The notes below the pieces were generated by a model. That model searched no databases, had not been told where the DNA came from, and worked only from the letters and a program-made list of their open reading frames with translations. DNA of 64,000 bases, taken from the NCBI GenBank assembly GCA_934541015.1, contig CAKTDC010000001.1, positions 124,001-188,000 on the forward strand, written 5' to 3'. Origin of the DNA: an uncultured Luteimonas sp. (GTDB taxonomy: Bacteria; Pseudomonadota; Gammaproteobacteria; Xanthomonadales; Xanthomonadaceae). A program made the translations under genes and the position numbers. Position 1 is the stretch's first letter. Each line of letters begins with the position of its first letter. Of this stretch, positions 8,864 to 17,137 are shown in pieces.

Positions 8864-9913
8864 ATGGATTCGCTTACCCAGATTCTCCTCGGCGCTGCCG
8901 TCTCGGCCGCCGTCGCGCCACCGGAGCACCGCCGCGCCGCGCTGCTGGCGGGCGCGGCGCTGGGCACGCTGCCCGACCTGGATTCGCTGCCGATCGCGCT
9001 GCTGACCGACGATCCGGTGGCGCTGATGACCCTGCACCGCGGCGCCAGCCATTCGCTGTTCGTGCTGCCGCTGCTGGGGTGGGCGATCTGGGCGCTGTTC
9101 CGGCGCGCGGGCGGGCGGGTGGCAGCGGCGCCAGGACGCTGGTTGCTGGCGATCCAGCTCGCCCTGCTGACCCATCCGCTGCTCGACGCCTTCACTGTCT
9201 ACGGCACGCAACTGCTGTGGCCGCTGCCGCTGCCGCCGGTGATGTGGTCGAGCCTGTTCATCATCGATCCGCTGTATACCGTCTGGCTGCTGGCCGGCTG
9301 CGCGCTGGTGGCGGGCCTGGTGCTCAGCACGGCGTACCTGGGCTGGTCGCTGGCGGCCAAGGCGATGGTCGAACGCGAGGCCGGACGCGCGCTGGCCGCC
9401 ATCGGGCTGGCCGATGCGCCGCGCTTCTCCGTGCCGATGCCGTTCAACACCCTGCTGTGGCGGGTGGTGGCGATGACGCCGGAGGGTTTGGTCGAGGGCG
9501 AGCGCTCGCTGGTGGCTGACGCGGGGCCGATGCGCTTCCGGCACCACCGGTCCGATGTCGCGGCCTATCGCGATGTCTCCGGATTTCCCGCGGTGCAGCG
9601 GCTGGCGTGGTTCAGCCGCGGCTTCCTCAAGGCCGGCGTGCGCGACGGCCAGCTGGTCCTGAGCGATCTGCGCATGGGCGCCGAGCCGGACTACAGCTTC
9701 AACTTCGCGGTCGCCGAGTGCCGCGACGGGGCGTGGGCGGAGATCGCGCCGCGGCAGCTGTCATGGCCATGGCAGGCGCGCCGGCGCCTGGCTGCGATGT
9801 GGCACAGGATCTGGATCGAACCGGACGCCCGGCCGGCGGCCGGCGGGGCGTCCGTCCGCGGGCCTGCGGACGTGGGCCGGGGCGGCGGGACGCGGCCTGC
9901 GCGGCGCTGCTGA
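8864..9913 (+). CDS. YdjM/DUF457-type membrane-bound metal-dependent hydrolase
   Basis: 349 residues. The start MDSLTQILLGAAVSAAV and the blocks LGTLPDLDSLP, HRGASHSLF and LLTHPLLDAFTVYG are the His/Asp-rich signature of the inner-membrane metal-dependent hydrolase family (YdjM; DUF457). Four or more hydrophobic helices occupy residues 1-180; the rest is soluble. The natural substrate of this family is not known. TAGCAT, a plausible -10 element, lies just before the ATG. The gene sits between two small exported paralogs on the opposite strand. The last ~25 residues are Gly/Arg-rich and may not be conserved. Confidence 0.8.
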   Translation: MDSLTQILLGAAVSAAVAPPEHRRAALLAGAALGTLPDLDSLPIALLTDDPVALMTLHRGASHSLFVLPLLGWAIWALFRRAGGRVAAAPGRWLLAIQLALLTHPLLDAFTVYGTQLLWPLPLPPVMWSSLFIIDPLYTVWLLAGCALVAGLVLSTAYLGWSLAAKAMVEREAGRALAAIGLADAPRFSVPMPFNTLLWRVVAMTPEGLVEGERSLVADAGPMRFRHHRSDVAAYRDVSGFPAVQRLAWFSRGFLKAGVRDGQLVLSDLRMGAEPDYSFNFAVAECRDGAWAEIAPRQLSWPWQARRRLAAMWHRIWIEPDARPAAGGASVRGPADVGRGGGTRPARRC

Positions 9914-9998
9914 CAGCCGTACCGGCTCCGGTCGATGCGCCGCGCCCGGGAACGCCCGCCGGTGACGGCGCCGGCATCCCGGACGCGTGAGGCAAGTG

Positions 9999-10304
9999 CT
10001 ATCGCCGTGTATCGACGGTCGCGATCCTGGTCGGGGCCTGGGTCCGGCGCATCACGATGGTTTCGCCCTCGGTGAGGCGCGTGAAGTTGTCGCGGCCGAT
10101 GGCTTCGATCAGCCGGCGCTCGACGCGGTCGAAATACTGCGGGAACCGATGGTGGTGCGCGGTGCGTCCGTTGAGCACCATGCGCACCTGGCTCTCGCTC
10201 AGGCCCGAGAGCCGGGCGAGTTCGCGGGCGCTGCTGCGGTCGGCGGCGGCGGCAGGGGCGATGGACAGGACCAGGGCGATGACGAGGGCGTGGCGGGTGT
10301 TCAT
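9999..10304 (-). CDS. Small exported protein with helix-turn-helix-like motif (paralog of 8394-8756)
   Basis: 101 residues. A signal peptide of about 21 residues (ends PAAAA-D) is followed by ARELARLSGLSESQVRMVLN, very like the helix-turn-helix of LacI-type repressors, then F-D-R-V-E-R-R-L-I-E-A-I-G and a short basic tail. It shares MNTR, L-A-x-x-x-G-L, Q-V-R-M-V-L, an H-rich turn, F-x-R and A-x-G with the protein at 8394-8756. GGAGACCGCC precedes the ATG, close to GGAGACCCTCC at the sister gene, so the duplication seems to include the ribosome site. Function unknown. Confidence 0.7.
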   Translation of the reverse strand: MNTRHALVIALVLSIAPAAAADRSSARELARLSGLSESQVRMVLNGRTAHHHRFPQYFDRVERRLIEAIGRDNFTRLTEGETIVMRRTQAPTRIATVDTRR

Positions 10305-10414
10305 GGCGGTCTCCGGATGGGAACCGGGGGATCCGGTTCCGGCGGCCGGAGGCATCAGCGGCGGCTCCGGCAACAGGAGATACCGCGAACGCGCGTGGCG
10401 ATGACAGCGCGGCC

Positions 10415-11413
10415 TCAGGCCGCCGTTGCAAGTTCGGGCCGCACGCCCGCCGCCAGGGCATCGAAGTAGTCCCGGGTCAGGCGCAGCTGGTCCTCGGCGG
10501 ACCCGGCGCGGTTGACCACGCTGCGGAAGGCGGCGTTCTCGGGCCGGTCCTTCGCGTACCAGCCCAGGTGCTTGCGGGCGATGCGCACGCCGGACGCTTC
10601 GCCGTAGAACGCGTGCAGCGCCTGCAGGTGCGCGAGCAGGATGTCGCGCACCTCGTCCGGCGAGGGCTCCGGCAGCGTTTCGCCGGTGGCCAGGAAATGG
10701 GCGATCTGGCCGAAGATCCACGGCCGGCCCTGGGCGGCGCGGCCGACCATCACCGCGTCGGCACCGGTCTGGCGCAGCACCGCGAGCGCCTTGCGCGGCG
10801 AATCGATGTCGCCGTTGGCGATCACCGGGATCGACAGCCGCGCCTTGATCGCGGCGATGGTGTCGTATTCGGCCGTGCCGGCGTAGTGCTGGTCGCGGGT
10901 GCGCCCGTGCACCGCCAGCGCGGCGATGCCGCTGCATTCCGCGATCCGCGCGATGGCCGGCGCGTTGCGGCGGCCGGCGGCCCAGCCGGTGCGGATCTTG
11001 AGCGTCACCGGCACGTCCACCGCGGCCACCACCGCCTCGAGGATGCGGCCGACCAGCGCCTCGTCCTGCATCAGCGCCGAGCCGGCCCAGGCGCTGCACA
11101 CCTTCTTCGCGGGGCAGCCCATGTTGATGTCGATGATCCGCGCGCCCAGGCCGGCGTTGTGGCGCGCGGCCTCGGCCATCGCCGCCGGATCGGTGCCGGC
11201 GATCTGCACGCTCACCGGGTCGGGCTCGCCGACGTGGTCCATGCGAGTGCGCGACTTGGCCGTGTTCCAGAAGCGCGGATCGCTGGTGGTCATCTCCGAC
11301 ACCGCCAGCCCCGCGCCCAGCCGCTTGCACAGCAGGCGGAACGGCTTGTCGGTGACGCCCGCCATGGGGGCGAGGATCACCTTCGGTTCGATCGCGTGCG
11401 GGCCGATGCGCAT
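10415..11413 (-). CDS. dusB: tRNA-dihydrouridine synthase B
   Basis: 332 residues. This FMN enzyme reduces uridine to dihydrouridine in the tRNA D loop. LAPMAGVTDKPFR at the N-terminus, IDINMGCPAKKVCS with the catalytic cysteine, LKIRTGW, AVHGRTRDQHYAG and IPVIANGDID are all as in the Dus family. The NMGCPAKKV form and the length favour DusB over DusA or DusC. The start MRIGPHAIEPK is placed at 11413 because the family begins a few residues before LAPMAGVT; the open frame continues upstream without family features. There is no fis gene next to it, unlike in enterics. Confidence 0.93.
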   Translation of the reverse strand: MRIGPHAIEPKVILAPMAGVTDKPFRLLCKRLGAGLAVSEMTTSDPRFWNTAKSRTRMDHVGEPDPVSVQIAGTDPAAMAEAARHNAGLGARIIDINMGCPAKKVCSAWAGSALMQDEALVGRILEAVVAAVDVPVTLKIRTGWAAGRRNAPAIARIAECSGIAALAVHGRTRDQHYAGTAEYDTIAAIKARLSIPVIANGDIDSPRKALAVLRQTGADAVMVGRAAQGRPWIFGQIAHFLATGETLPEPSPDEVRDILLAHLQALHAFYGEASGVRIARKHLGWYAKDRPENAAFRSVVNRAGSAEDQLRLTRDYFDALAAGVRPELATAA

Positions 11414-11490
11414 GCCGCCGATTCTACCGGCCGCGAGCGGCGAAGACCCGGAAAACCGGGCCTTCGGCGGGTCCTGCTCTGGTCCCGCGC

Positions 11491-11826
11491 TCAGGCGGTG
11501 AGGTCGACCAGCTGGGCGTCCGGGGCGTTCTTCCTGACCGACTCGATGCCGTTGTCGCGCGCGGCGGTGCCCGAGTACATCTCGCTGTGGCCGATGGTCT
11601 GGCCGTTGCTGGCCTTGAGGTTGAAGTAGGGGCTGCCGTCCTTCGCGGTGAGGCGCTCGAAGTTGGCGTCGTCCTGGGCGTGCCTGCGCACCGACTCGAC
11701 GCCGTTGAGCGCCGAGGCCTTGGCCTTGTAGCCCTCGCTGGTCAGGATGACCTGGCCGTTGGCGGCCTTGAGGTTGAACTGGAACTCGCCGTTCTTGCGG
11801 GTGCTGATCTCGAACTTGCCTGCCAT
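11491..11826 (-). CDS. YegP-family protein, two DUF1508 repeats
   Basis: 111 residues made of two tandem DUF1508 units: KFEISTRKNGEFQFNLKAAN at residues 4-23, followed by a G-Q-V-I-L-T-S-E-G-Y block, and again from about residue 56 with G-S-P-Y-F-N-L-K-A-S-N and G-Q-T-I-G-H-S-E-M-Y. Each unit ends in G-V/I-E-S-V-R. The family forms a small beta-rich dimer of unknown role. No signal peptide is seen, so it is probably cytoplasmic. It stands alone between dusB and rbsK with about 65-75 bases on each side. Confidence 0.85.
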   Translation of the reverse strand: MAGKFEISTRKNGEFQFNLKAANGQVILTSEGYKAKASALNGVESVRRHAQDDANFERLTAKDGSPYFNLKASNGQTIGHSEMYSGTAARDNGIESVRKNAPDAQLVDLTA

Positions 11827-11889
11827 GCCTGCTCCTGGGTTGATGCGCCGGGGCGCCTGCGGGTGGCGCGCGGAGGCCGCGCGCGAAGC

Positions 11890-12873
11890 TCAATGATGCC
11901 CGAATCGGGCTTCGATCTCATGTCGGGCGGGCATGGCCGAGGCCGCGCCCTCGCGCTCGGTGGACAGCGCCGCATAGCGGCTGGCGAAACGCAGGTGCTG
12001 TGCGAACGCCGCCCCGGGCGTGTGCGCGAGCGAGGCTGCGAGCGCGCCGTTGAAGGCGTCGCCGGCGCCGGTGGTGTCGACGGTTTCCGCGATCTCGGCG
12101 GGCACGCGGTAGTGCTCGTGCCCGTCGCCGCGGGTCTTGTCCTCGCGGTGGGAGACGAAGGCGCCGGCCGTGCCCAGGGTGATCACCACCGTGCCCCGCG
12201 GCAGCAGGGTGCGGCACAGGCGGTGCAGGCGCGCGTCGTCGAGCCCGGCCACGGCATCGGCCTCCAGCCGCTCCTGGGTGTGCCGCGCCAGCAGCGCGCT
12301 GAACTCGGTCTCGTTGGGGGTGAGGATGTCGGCCACCGCGAGCATCTCGCGCGAGGTGTCGGCGTTGGTGGGGGCCGGGTTGAGGAGCGTCCTCAGGCCG
12401 GCGGCGCGGGCCAGGCGCAGCGCCTCGTAGATGCTGTCGGGCGGCGACTCGAGCTGCGCCAGCAGCACGCCGGCGGCGGCGATGGCGTCGTTCTGCGCGG
12501 CGATGAAGTCCGGCGACAGCACGCCGTTGGCGCCGGGACCGATGACGATGCTGTTGCTGCCGTCGTCGGCCACGAAGATCCCCGCGGTGCCGGTGGGCGC
12601 TTCCGCGACTTCCGCGCGCAGGTCGATGCCGTCGGCCGCGGCGAGGGCACGCGCCAGCCTGCCGCCCGGATCGTCGCCCAGCGCGCAGACGAAGGTGGTG
12701 CCGGCACCGGCGCGCGCGCAGGCGGTGGCCTGGTTGAAGCCCTTGCCGCCGGGCCCGGTGCGGTAGCGCCCGATCAGGGTCTCGCCATGGTGCGGAAGCT
12801 CGCCGCAGTCCCAGACATGGTCGACGTTGAACGAGCCGACGACGACGACGCGCATGCTGGCCCCGGTGGACAT
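11890..12873 (-). CDS. rbsK: Ribokinase (PfkB family)
   Basis: 327 residues. PfkB-family sugar kinase that makes ribose 5-phosphate from ribose and ATP. VVVGSFNVDHVWDCGELPHH is the N-terminal signature, GPGGKGFNQATACAR is the G-G-K-G-x-N-Q substrate block of ribokinases, NPAPTN and TPNETE are the central motifs, and TVDTTGAGDAFNGALAA carries the catalytic Asp (D-T-x-G-A-G-D). An in-frame ATG at 12855 is an alternative start just before the core fold; neither has a clear ribosome site. It lies 13 bases after the nucleoside transporter gene, so both are probably one operon for using nucleoside ribose. Confidence 0.9.
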   Translation of the reverse strand: MSTGASMRVVVVGSFNVDHVWDCGELPHHGETLIGRYRTGPGGKGFNQATACARAGAGTTFVCALGDDPGGRLARALAAADGIDLRAEVAEAPTGTAGIFVADDGSNSIVIGPGANGVLSPDFIAAQNDAIAAAGVLLAQLESPPDSIYEALRLARAAGLRTLLNPAPTNADTSREMLAVADILTPNETEFSALLARHTQERLEADAVAGLDDARLHRLCRTLLPRGTVVITLGTAGAFVSHREDKTRGDGHEHYRVPAEIAETVDTTGAGDAFNGALAASLAHTPGAAFAQHLRFASRYAALSTEREGAASAMPARHEIEARFGHH

Positions 12874-12886
12874 GATCGCCGGCCGC

Positions 12887-14407
12887 TCAGGCGCCGAGAT
12901 TGGTGAGGACGCCGGCGATGGTGGCGGTCATCAGGGTGGCGACCGTCCCGCCCAGCACCGCGCGCAGGCCGAAGCGCGCCAGGTCCTGGCGGCGGTCGGG
13001 CGCGAGCCCGCCGATGCCGCCGATCTGGATCGCGATGGAGCTGAAGTTGGCGAAGCCGCAGAGCGCGTAGGTGGCGATCAGCCGGCCCTGGTCGCTCAGC
13101 GCCACGCCCTCGACGCGGCCGTTGACGATGTCCGCCAGCTGCAGGTAGGCCACGAACTCGTTGATCACCACCTTCTGCCCGATCAGCGACCCGACCACCC
13201 CCGCGTCCTGCCACGGCACTCCGATCAGCCAGGCGATCGGCGCCAGCACGAAGCCGAACACCGCCTCCAGGGTGAGCTGGAACGGGGCGCCGGACACGCC
13301 CGCCACCAGTGCGTTGATGCTCCATCCCGGGCTGAGCAGGTAGAACGTCGCGATCGCGGCGACGGCGGCGGTCGCGAAGCCGGCCCTGCGCCCCGGGGCG
13401 AACCGCTGCCAGCCGGCCGCCTCCGCGCCGGCGCGCCTGCGCAGCGCGAAGGCGACGGCGGCCGCGGCCAGCACCGCCGCGGCCAGCGCCAGCACCATCC
13501 GCCGGACCGGCGGGATGCCGGCCGAATCGAAGGCGCCGAGCCAGCCGAGCATGCCGTTGATCATCGCGATCAGGGCGATGAAGGCCAGCAGCATCGCGCC
13601 GATGTTGAGCGCCAGCTTCAGGCCGTCACCGGCGCCGGCGGCGGCGGCGTCGATGATGTTGCTGGAGGTCTTTTCCACCTCCATCCTGACCGTGCCCCGG
13701 GTCAGCGGCTCGCCGGTCTCGGGAATCAGGATCTTGGCGATCACCAGGGTCGCCGGCGCGGCCATGATCGAGGCCGCGAGCAGGTGCTTGGCGTAGAACT
13801 GCTGCTGCGCCAGGTCGCCCGCGCCGAGCATGCCCACGTAGGCGGCGAGCACGCCGCCTGCGATGTGCGCCATGCCGCCGATCATCATCGTGATCAGCTC
13901 CGACTCGGTCATCTTCGAGATGTACGGCCGTACCGTCAGCGGCGCCTCGGTCTGGCCGATGAACACGCTGGCGCAGACGCTGGTGGTCTCGGCGCCGGAC
14001 ACGCGCATCACCTTGGTGATCGCCCAGGCCATGCCGCGCACCACCGCCTGCATCACGCCCAGGTGGTAGAGCACGGCCATCAGCGAGGCGAAGAAGATGA
14101 TCGTCGGCAGCACCTGGAAGGCGAAGATGAAGCCGTAGGTGTCGACGTTCATCAGGCTGCCGAAGATGAACTCCGAGCCGGCGTTGACGTAGGCGAGGAT
14201 CCTGACGAAGCCGTGGCCGAGAGCGTCGAACACGTCGCGGCCGCCGGGGACCAGCAGCACCAGCGCGGCGAAGCCGATCTGCAGCGCGATGCCGATGCCC
14301 ACCAGGGTCCAGTCGACCCTGCTCCTGTTGTTCGAGAACAGCCAGGTGATCCCGATCAGCACCGCCAGTCCGAACAGGCCGAAGCCGATCCGCAACACCT
14401 CATCCAT
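12887..14407 (-). CDS. nupC: NupC-type concentrative nucleoside transporter
   Basis: 506 residues with about ten membrane segments. The family blocks are present: [20 protein letters not shown], the [21 protein letters not shown] region, [13 protein letters not shown] (the Q-T-E of the substrate site), [19 protein letters not shown] and [12 protein letters not shown]. It would import nucleosides with protons or sodium across the inner membrane. I placed the start at 14407 (MDEVLRIG) after a G-rich stretch; a GTG nine codons earlier is possible. It is followed at once by rbsK, which fits import of ribonucleosides and later use of ribose, although no nucleoside hydrolase gene is in view. Confidence 0.9.
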   Translation of the reverse strand: MDEVLRIGFGLFGLAVLIGITWLFSNNRSRVDWTLVGIGIALQIGFAALVLLVPGGRDVFDALGHGFVRILAYVNAGSEFIFGSLMNVDTYGFIFAFQVLPTIIFFASLMAVLYHLGVMQAVVRGMAWAITKVMRVSGAETTSVCASVFIGQTEAPLTVRPYISKMTESELITMMIGGMAHIAGGVLAAYVGMLGAGDLAQQQFYAKHLLAASIMAAPATLVIAKILIPETGEPLTRGTVRMEVEKTSSNIIDAAAAGAGDGLKLALNIGAMLLAFIALIAMINGMLGWLGAFDSAGIPPVRRMVLALAAAVLAAAAVAFALRRRAGAEAAGWQRFAPGRRAGFATAAVAAIATFYLLSPGWSINALVAGVSGAPFQLTLEAVFGFVLAPIAWLIGVPWQDAGVVGSLIGQKVVINEFVAYLQLADIVNGRVEGVALSDQGRLIATYALCGFANFSSIAIQIGGIGGLAPDRRQDLARFGLRAVLGGTVATLMTATIAGVLTNLGA

Positions 14408-14498
14408 CCTGTCCCCGCCCCTGTCAGGAGTCACGAGCGCGCAGCCTATGGCACTGCCGCGCCCACGGCAACCGCGGCGCGCGCCGGCGGGCGTTCCC

Positions 14499-15626
14499 TC
14501 AGTCGTCCAGGGCCACGATCCGGTTCCGTCCCAGCCGCTTGGCCTCCTGCAGCCGACGGTCGGCGCTGCCGAGCAGGCTCGAAGCGTCGCTGCCGTCCTG
14601 CGGGAACGAGGCCAGGCCGGCGCTGAAGCTGATGCTGATCTGCTCGTTGCCGCGGTCGGCGCGGAACGGGCAGCGGGCGAGGCTGCGGCGGGCGCGGTCG
14701 AGCCGCTCCCAGGCGCTGCCGATCGGGCAGCGCAGCACCAGCACGAATTCCTGGCCGCCGATCCGCGCCAGGTGCTCGTCCTCGTCCAGGGTCTCGTCCA
14801 GGTGGGCGGCGACGTGGCGCAGCGCCTGGTCGCCGGCGCTGTGGCCGATGTCGTCGTTGATCCGCTTGAACTGGTCCAGGTCCACCAGCGCCAGGGTCAG
14901 CGAGGTGCCGTCGGCGCGCGAGGATTCGAACAGCCGCGGCAGGCGCAGCAGCAGCCAGGCGCGGTTGGGCCGCCCGGTGAGCCCGTCGCGGCCGGACAGT
15001 TCGATCAGCCGCTGCATCCGGTACACCACCGCGCAGGTCAGCAGGGTGGTGATCAGCAGCAGCACCAGGCGCTCGACCTGCGCGGCCGTCGACGCCTGGC
15101 CGTATCCGATCGACATCAGCGGCTCCTCGGCGCGCAGGACCACGAAGGCGACCACCAGCGCGTACTGTGCGATTGCCAGACCACCAACGAACAGGGTCAG
15201 GCGGCCGTCGTTGCGCAGCGCGGTGACGAAGATGGCCACCGCGTAGAAACACCACACGACCACGCTGTTGAGCGCGGCCACCGGCTCGGCGGTGACCAGC
15301 AGCAACAGCACGCCGGTGGTGGCGCTCACGTCCCAGGTGCCGGTGGCGTAGGGCAGCCAGCGGTGGCGACGGTGGTTGCGCGCCAGCGCCAGCCATACCT
15401 GGGCCATGATGTTGACGAAGACCGCCGCCGCCAGCCCGACGATGACCTCGACCGTGCCGGCGCCGCCCATGCCGGCGATCAGCGGCAGCGACAGGATCAG
15501 CACCGAGAGCATCGCGCGCAGCTTCGCCACCAGAAGCTCGCCGCCGGCCCCGTGTTCGAGCATCACCTCGTCCGGCCGCGCGAGCAGCTTGGCGATCACG
15601 CCCTTGCCGGGCAGCGGTTGCGACAT
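14499..15626 (-). CDS. Membrane GGDEF protein with altered signature (GGQEF)
   Basis: 375 residues. Residues 37-205 hold about six hydrophobic segments, and residues 213-375 are a GGDEF domain ([29 protein letters not shown]). The signature reads R-I-G-G-Q-E-F at 288-294: the third position is Gln instead of Asp or Glu. In active diguanylate cyclases that acidic residue binds metal and helps catalysis, so this protein may be weak or inactive and act as a sensor or effector. No I-site (R-x-x-D) is placed five residues before the signature. GGAAGG six bases before the ATG at 15626 favours that start over one two codons upstream. Confidence 0.85.
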   Translation of the reverse strand: MSQPLPGKGVIAKLLARPDEVMLEHGAGGELLVAKLRAMLSVLILSLPLIAGMGGAGTVEVIVGLAAAVFVNIMAQVWLALARNHRRHRWLPYATGTWDVSATTGVLLLLVTAEPVAALNSVVVWCFYAVAIFVTALRNDGRLTLFVGGLAIAQYALVVAFVVLRAEEPLMSIGYGQASTAAQVERLVLLLITTLLTCAVVYRMQRLIELSGRDGLTGRPNRAWLLLRLPRLFESSRADGTSLTLALVDLDQFKRINDDIGHSAGDQALRHVAAHLDETLDEDEHLARIGGQEFVLVLRCPIGSAWERLDRARRSLARCPFRADRGNEQISISFSAGLASFPQDGSDASSLLGSADRRLQEAKRLGRNRIVALDD

Positions 15627-15706
15627 CGGCATCCTTCCAGTCCTGTCTGCCGCCGAGGATAGCCTGTGCCGCGCATGCGGCTGCGACGCAGCCGGCCCGC
15701 CTCTTC

Positions 15707-15712
15707 TACACT
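15707..15712 (+). promoter_or_regulatory. Probable -10 element of the aldo/keto reductase gene
   Basis: TACACT, four of six bases matching TATAAT, lies 30 bases before the ATG at 15742. No clear -35 hexamer at 16-18 bases is seen. Similar TACACT or TATACT elements stand before gcvH (26766) and the SPFH gene (24083), so this form may be usual here. Confidence 0.35.
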
Positions 15713-15741
15713 GGGTCTCCGCATTCTCCGGAGCAGTCACC

Positions 15742-16716
15742 ATGCGATACCGGCGCCTGGGCGCTTCAGGCCTGCAGCTCTCCGAGCTGTCGTTCGGGGC
15801 CTGGGCCACGTTTGGCACCCGCATCGGACGCGGCCAGGCGCGGGAGCTGATCGCCGCCGCCTGGGACCACGGCATCAATTTCTTCGACAACGCCGAGAGC
15901 TACGCCAACGGCGAGGCCGAGCGGGTGATGGGCGACGTGATCGCCGACCTGCGGCTGCCGCGTGACGGCTACTGCGTGTCGAGCAAGGTCTTCTTCGGCG
16001 CGGTGGACGAGCCGCGGCCGACCCAGAAGGGACTGTCGCGCAAGCACGTGCACGACGCCTGCCACGCCGCGCTCGCGCGGCTGCGGGTGGACTATCTCGA
16101 TCTGTTCTTCTGCCACCGTCCCGACCCGGACACCCCCGTCGCCGAAACCGTGCACGCCATGGATGCCCTGGTCAGGCAGGGCAAGGTGCTCTACTGGGGC
16201 ACTTCGGAATGGCCGGCGGCCGCCATCCGGGAGGCGGTGCGCGTCGCCCACGCGCACGGACTGCAGCCGCCGACGGCGGAGCAGCCGCAGTACAACCTGC
16301 TGCATCGCCAGCGGGTGGAACTGGAGTACGCGCCGCTCTACGGCGAAACCGGGATGGGTACCACGGTGTTCTCGCCGCTGGCATCGGGCCTGCTCAGCGG
16401 CAAGTACGGCGACGGAATTCCCGCCGACAGCCGGCTCGGGCAGGCCGGCAACGACTGGCTGCGGCCGATCGTGGTGGGCGATCCGCAGGCGCGCAGGCTG
16501 GAGCGGGCGCGCGCCTTCGCCGCGGTGGCCGCCGGACTCGGGGTCGCGCCGGCGCCGCTGGCGATCGCGTGGTGCCTGGGCAATCCGCATGTGTCCACGG
16601 TGCTGCTGGGGGCGACGCGGCTGGAGCAGCTGACCGAGAACCTGCAGGCGGTGGAGCTGGCGCGGCGGTTCGACGACTCGGTGTGGCGGCAGCTGGAGGC
16701 GGTGACCGAAGAATAA
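15742..16716 (+). CDS. Aldo/keto reductase, Kv-beta-like group
   Basis: 324 residues. NADPH-dependent (alpha/beta)8-barrel reductase. MRYRRLGASGLQLSELSFG is the usual start, NFFDNAESYANGEAE carries the catalytic D-x-x-x-x-Y pair, SSKVFFG the catalytic Lys, and YLDLFFCHRPD the His of the tetrad. GSTEWPAA is replaced by GTSEWPAAAI, as in the voltage-gated potassium channel beta-subunit-like branch. The last part (STVLLGATRLEQLTENLQAV) is the coenzyme-binding end. The true substrate cannot be told from sequence; such enzymes reduce varied carbonyls. It stands alone, divergent from the GGDEF gene. Confidence 0.9.
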   Translation: MRYRRLGASGLQLSELSFGAWATFGTRIGRGQARELIAAAWDHGINFFDNAESYANGEAERVMGDVIADLRLPRDGYCVSSKVFFGAVDEPRPTQKGLSRKHVHDACHAALARLRVDYLDLFFCHRPDPDTPVAETVHAMDALVRQGKVLYWGTSEWPAAAIREAVRVAHAHGLQPPTAEQPQYNLLHRQRVELEYAPLYGETGMGTTVFSPLASGLLSGKYGDGIPADSRLGQAGNDWLRPIVVGDPQARRLERARAFAAVAAGLGVAPAPLAIAWCLGNPHVSTVLLGATRLEQLTENLQAVELARRFDDSVWRQLEAVTEE

Positions 16717-16741
16717 GGGGGACGCCGGGCCCGGGCGGCGC

Positions 16742-16787
16742 TTGACAACTGAATGAGACTGATTAGCATTAGCATTCATTCCCATTC
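16742..16787 (+). promoter_or_regulatory. Promoter with overlapping Fur-like operator for the heme block
   Basis: TTGACA at 16742-16747 is a perfect -35 and TAGCAT at 16764-16769 is a fair -10 at 16 bases spacing. The AT-rich stretch GATTAGCATTAGCATTC, unusual for this DNA, covers the -10 and looks like an array of Fur half sites (GATAAT type). Iron-bound Fur would block the promoter when iron is plentiful. This fits the heme-uptake genes that follow. The exact operator borders are inferred. Confidence 0.7.
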
Positions 16788-16802
16788 ACCGGAAATGCCC
16801 CC

Positions 16803-17009
16803 ATGCCCGTCCTGCTGCCGCGCTCCAACGTCCTCACGCTTCCGCGCCAGAGCGACCCGGCCCCCGCGCCGGCGGACACGCCCGCCGCGTCGGTGGAAAT
16901 CGACAGCCTGCGCCTGCTGCAGGGCCAGCGCGAGCTGCGCATCCGCCACGGCAACGAGGTCTACCGCCTGCGCCACACGCGCAACGACAAGCTGATCCTC
17001 ACCAAGTAG
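16803..17009 (+). CDS. hemP: Hemin uptake protein HemP
   Basis: 68 residues. The C-terminal half, ELRIRHGNEVYRLRHTRNDK followed by L-I-L-T-K, is the HemP/HmuP signature. These small proteins are needed for heme uptake; in Bradyrhizobium and Burkholderia they activate expression of the heme receptor gene. The N-terminal ~30 residues are Pro/Ala-rich and probably flexible. It is the first gene after the Fur-like promoter and 128 bases before the TonB-dependent heme receptor, the classic order. Confidence 0.92.
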   Translation: MPVLLPRSNVLTLPRQSDPAPAPADTPAASVEIDSLRLLQGQRELRIRHGNEVYRLRHTRNDKLILTK

Positions 17010-17137
17010 CGTCCGCCCGCACGCGGCGCCAATGCCGCCGCGCCGCCATCCTCCTTCCCCGGCCCGCAAGCCCTCGGCAGTGCCCTGCCGGACGCCAGCC
17101 CCGCCTCGGATCGTCAACGAACGACACGAGACCCGAC

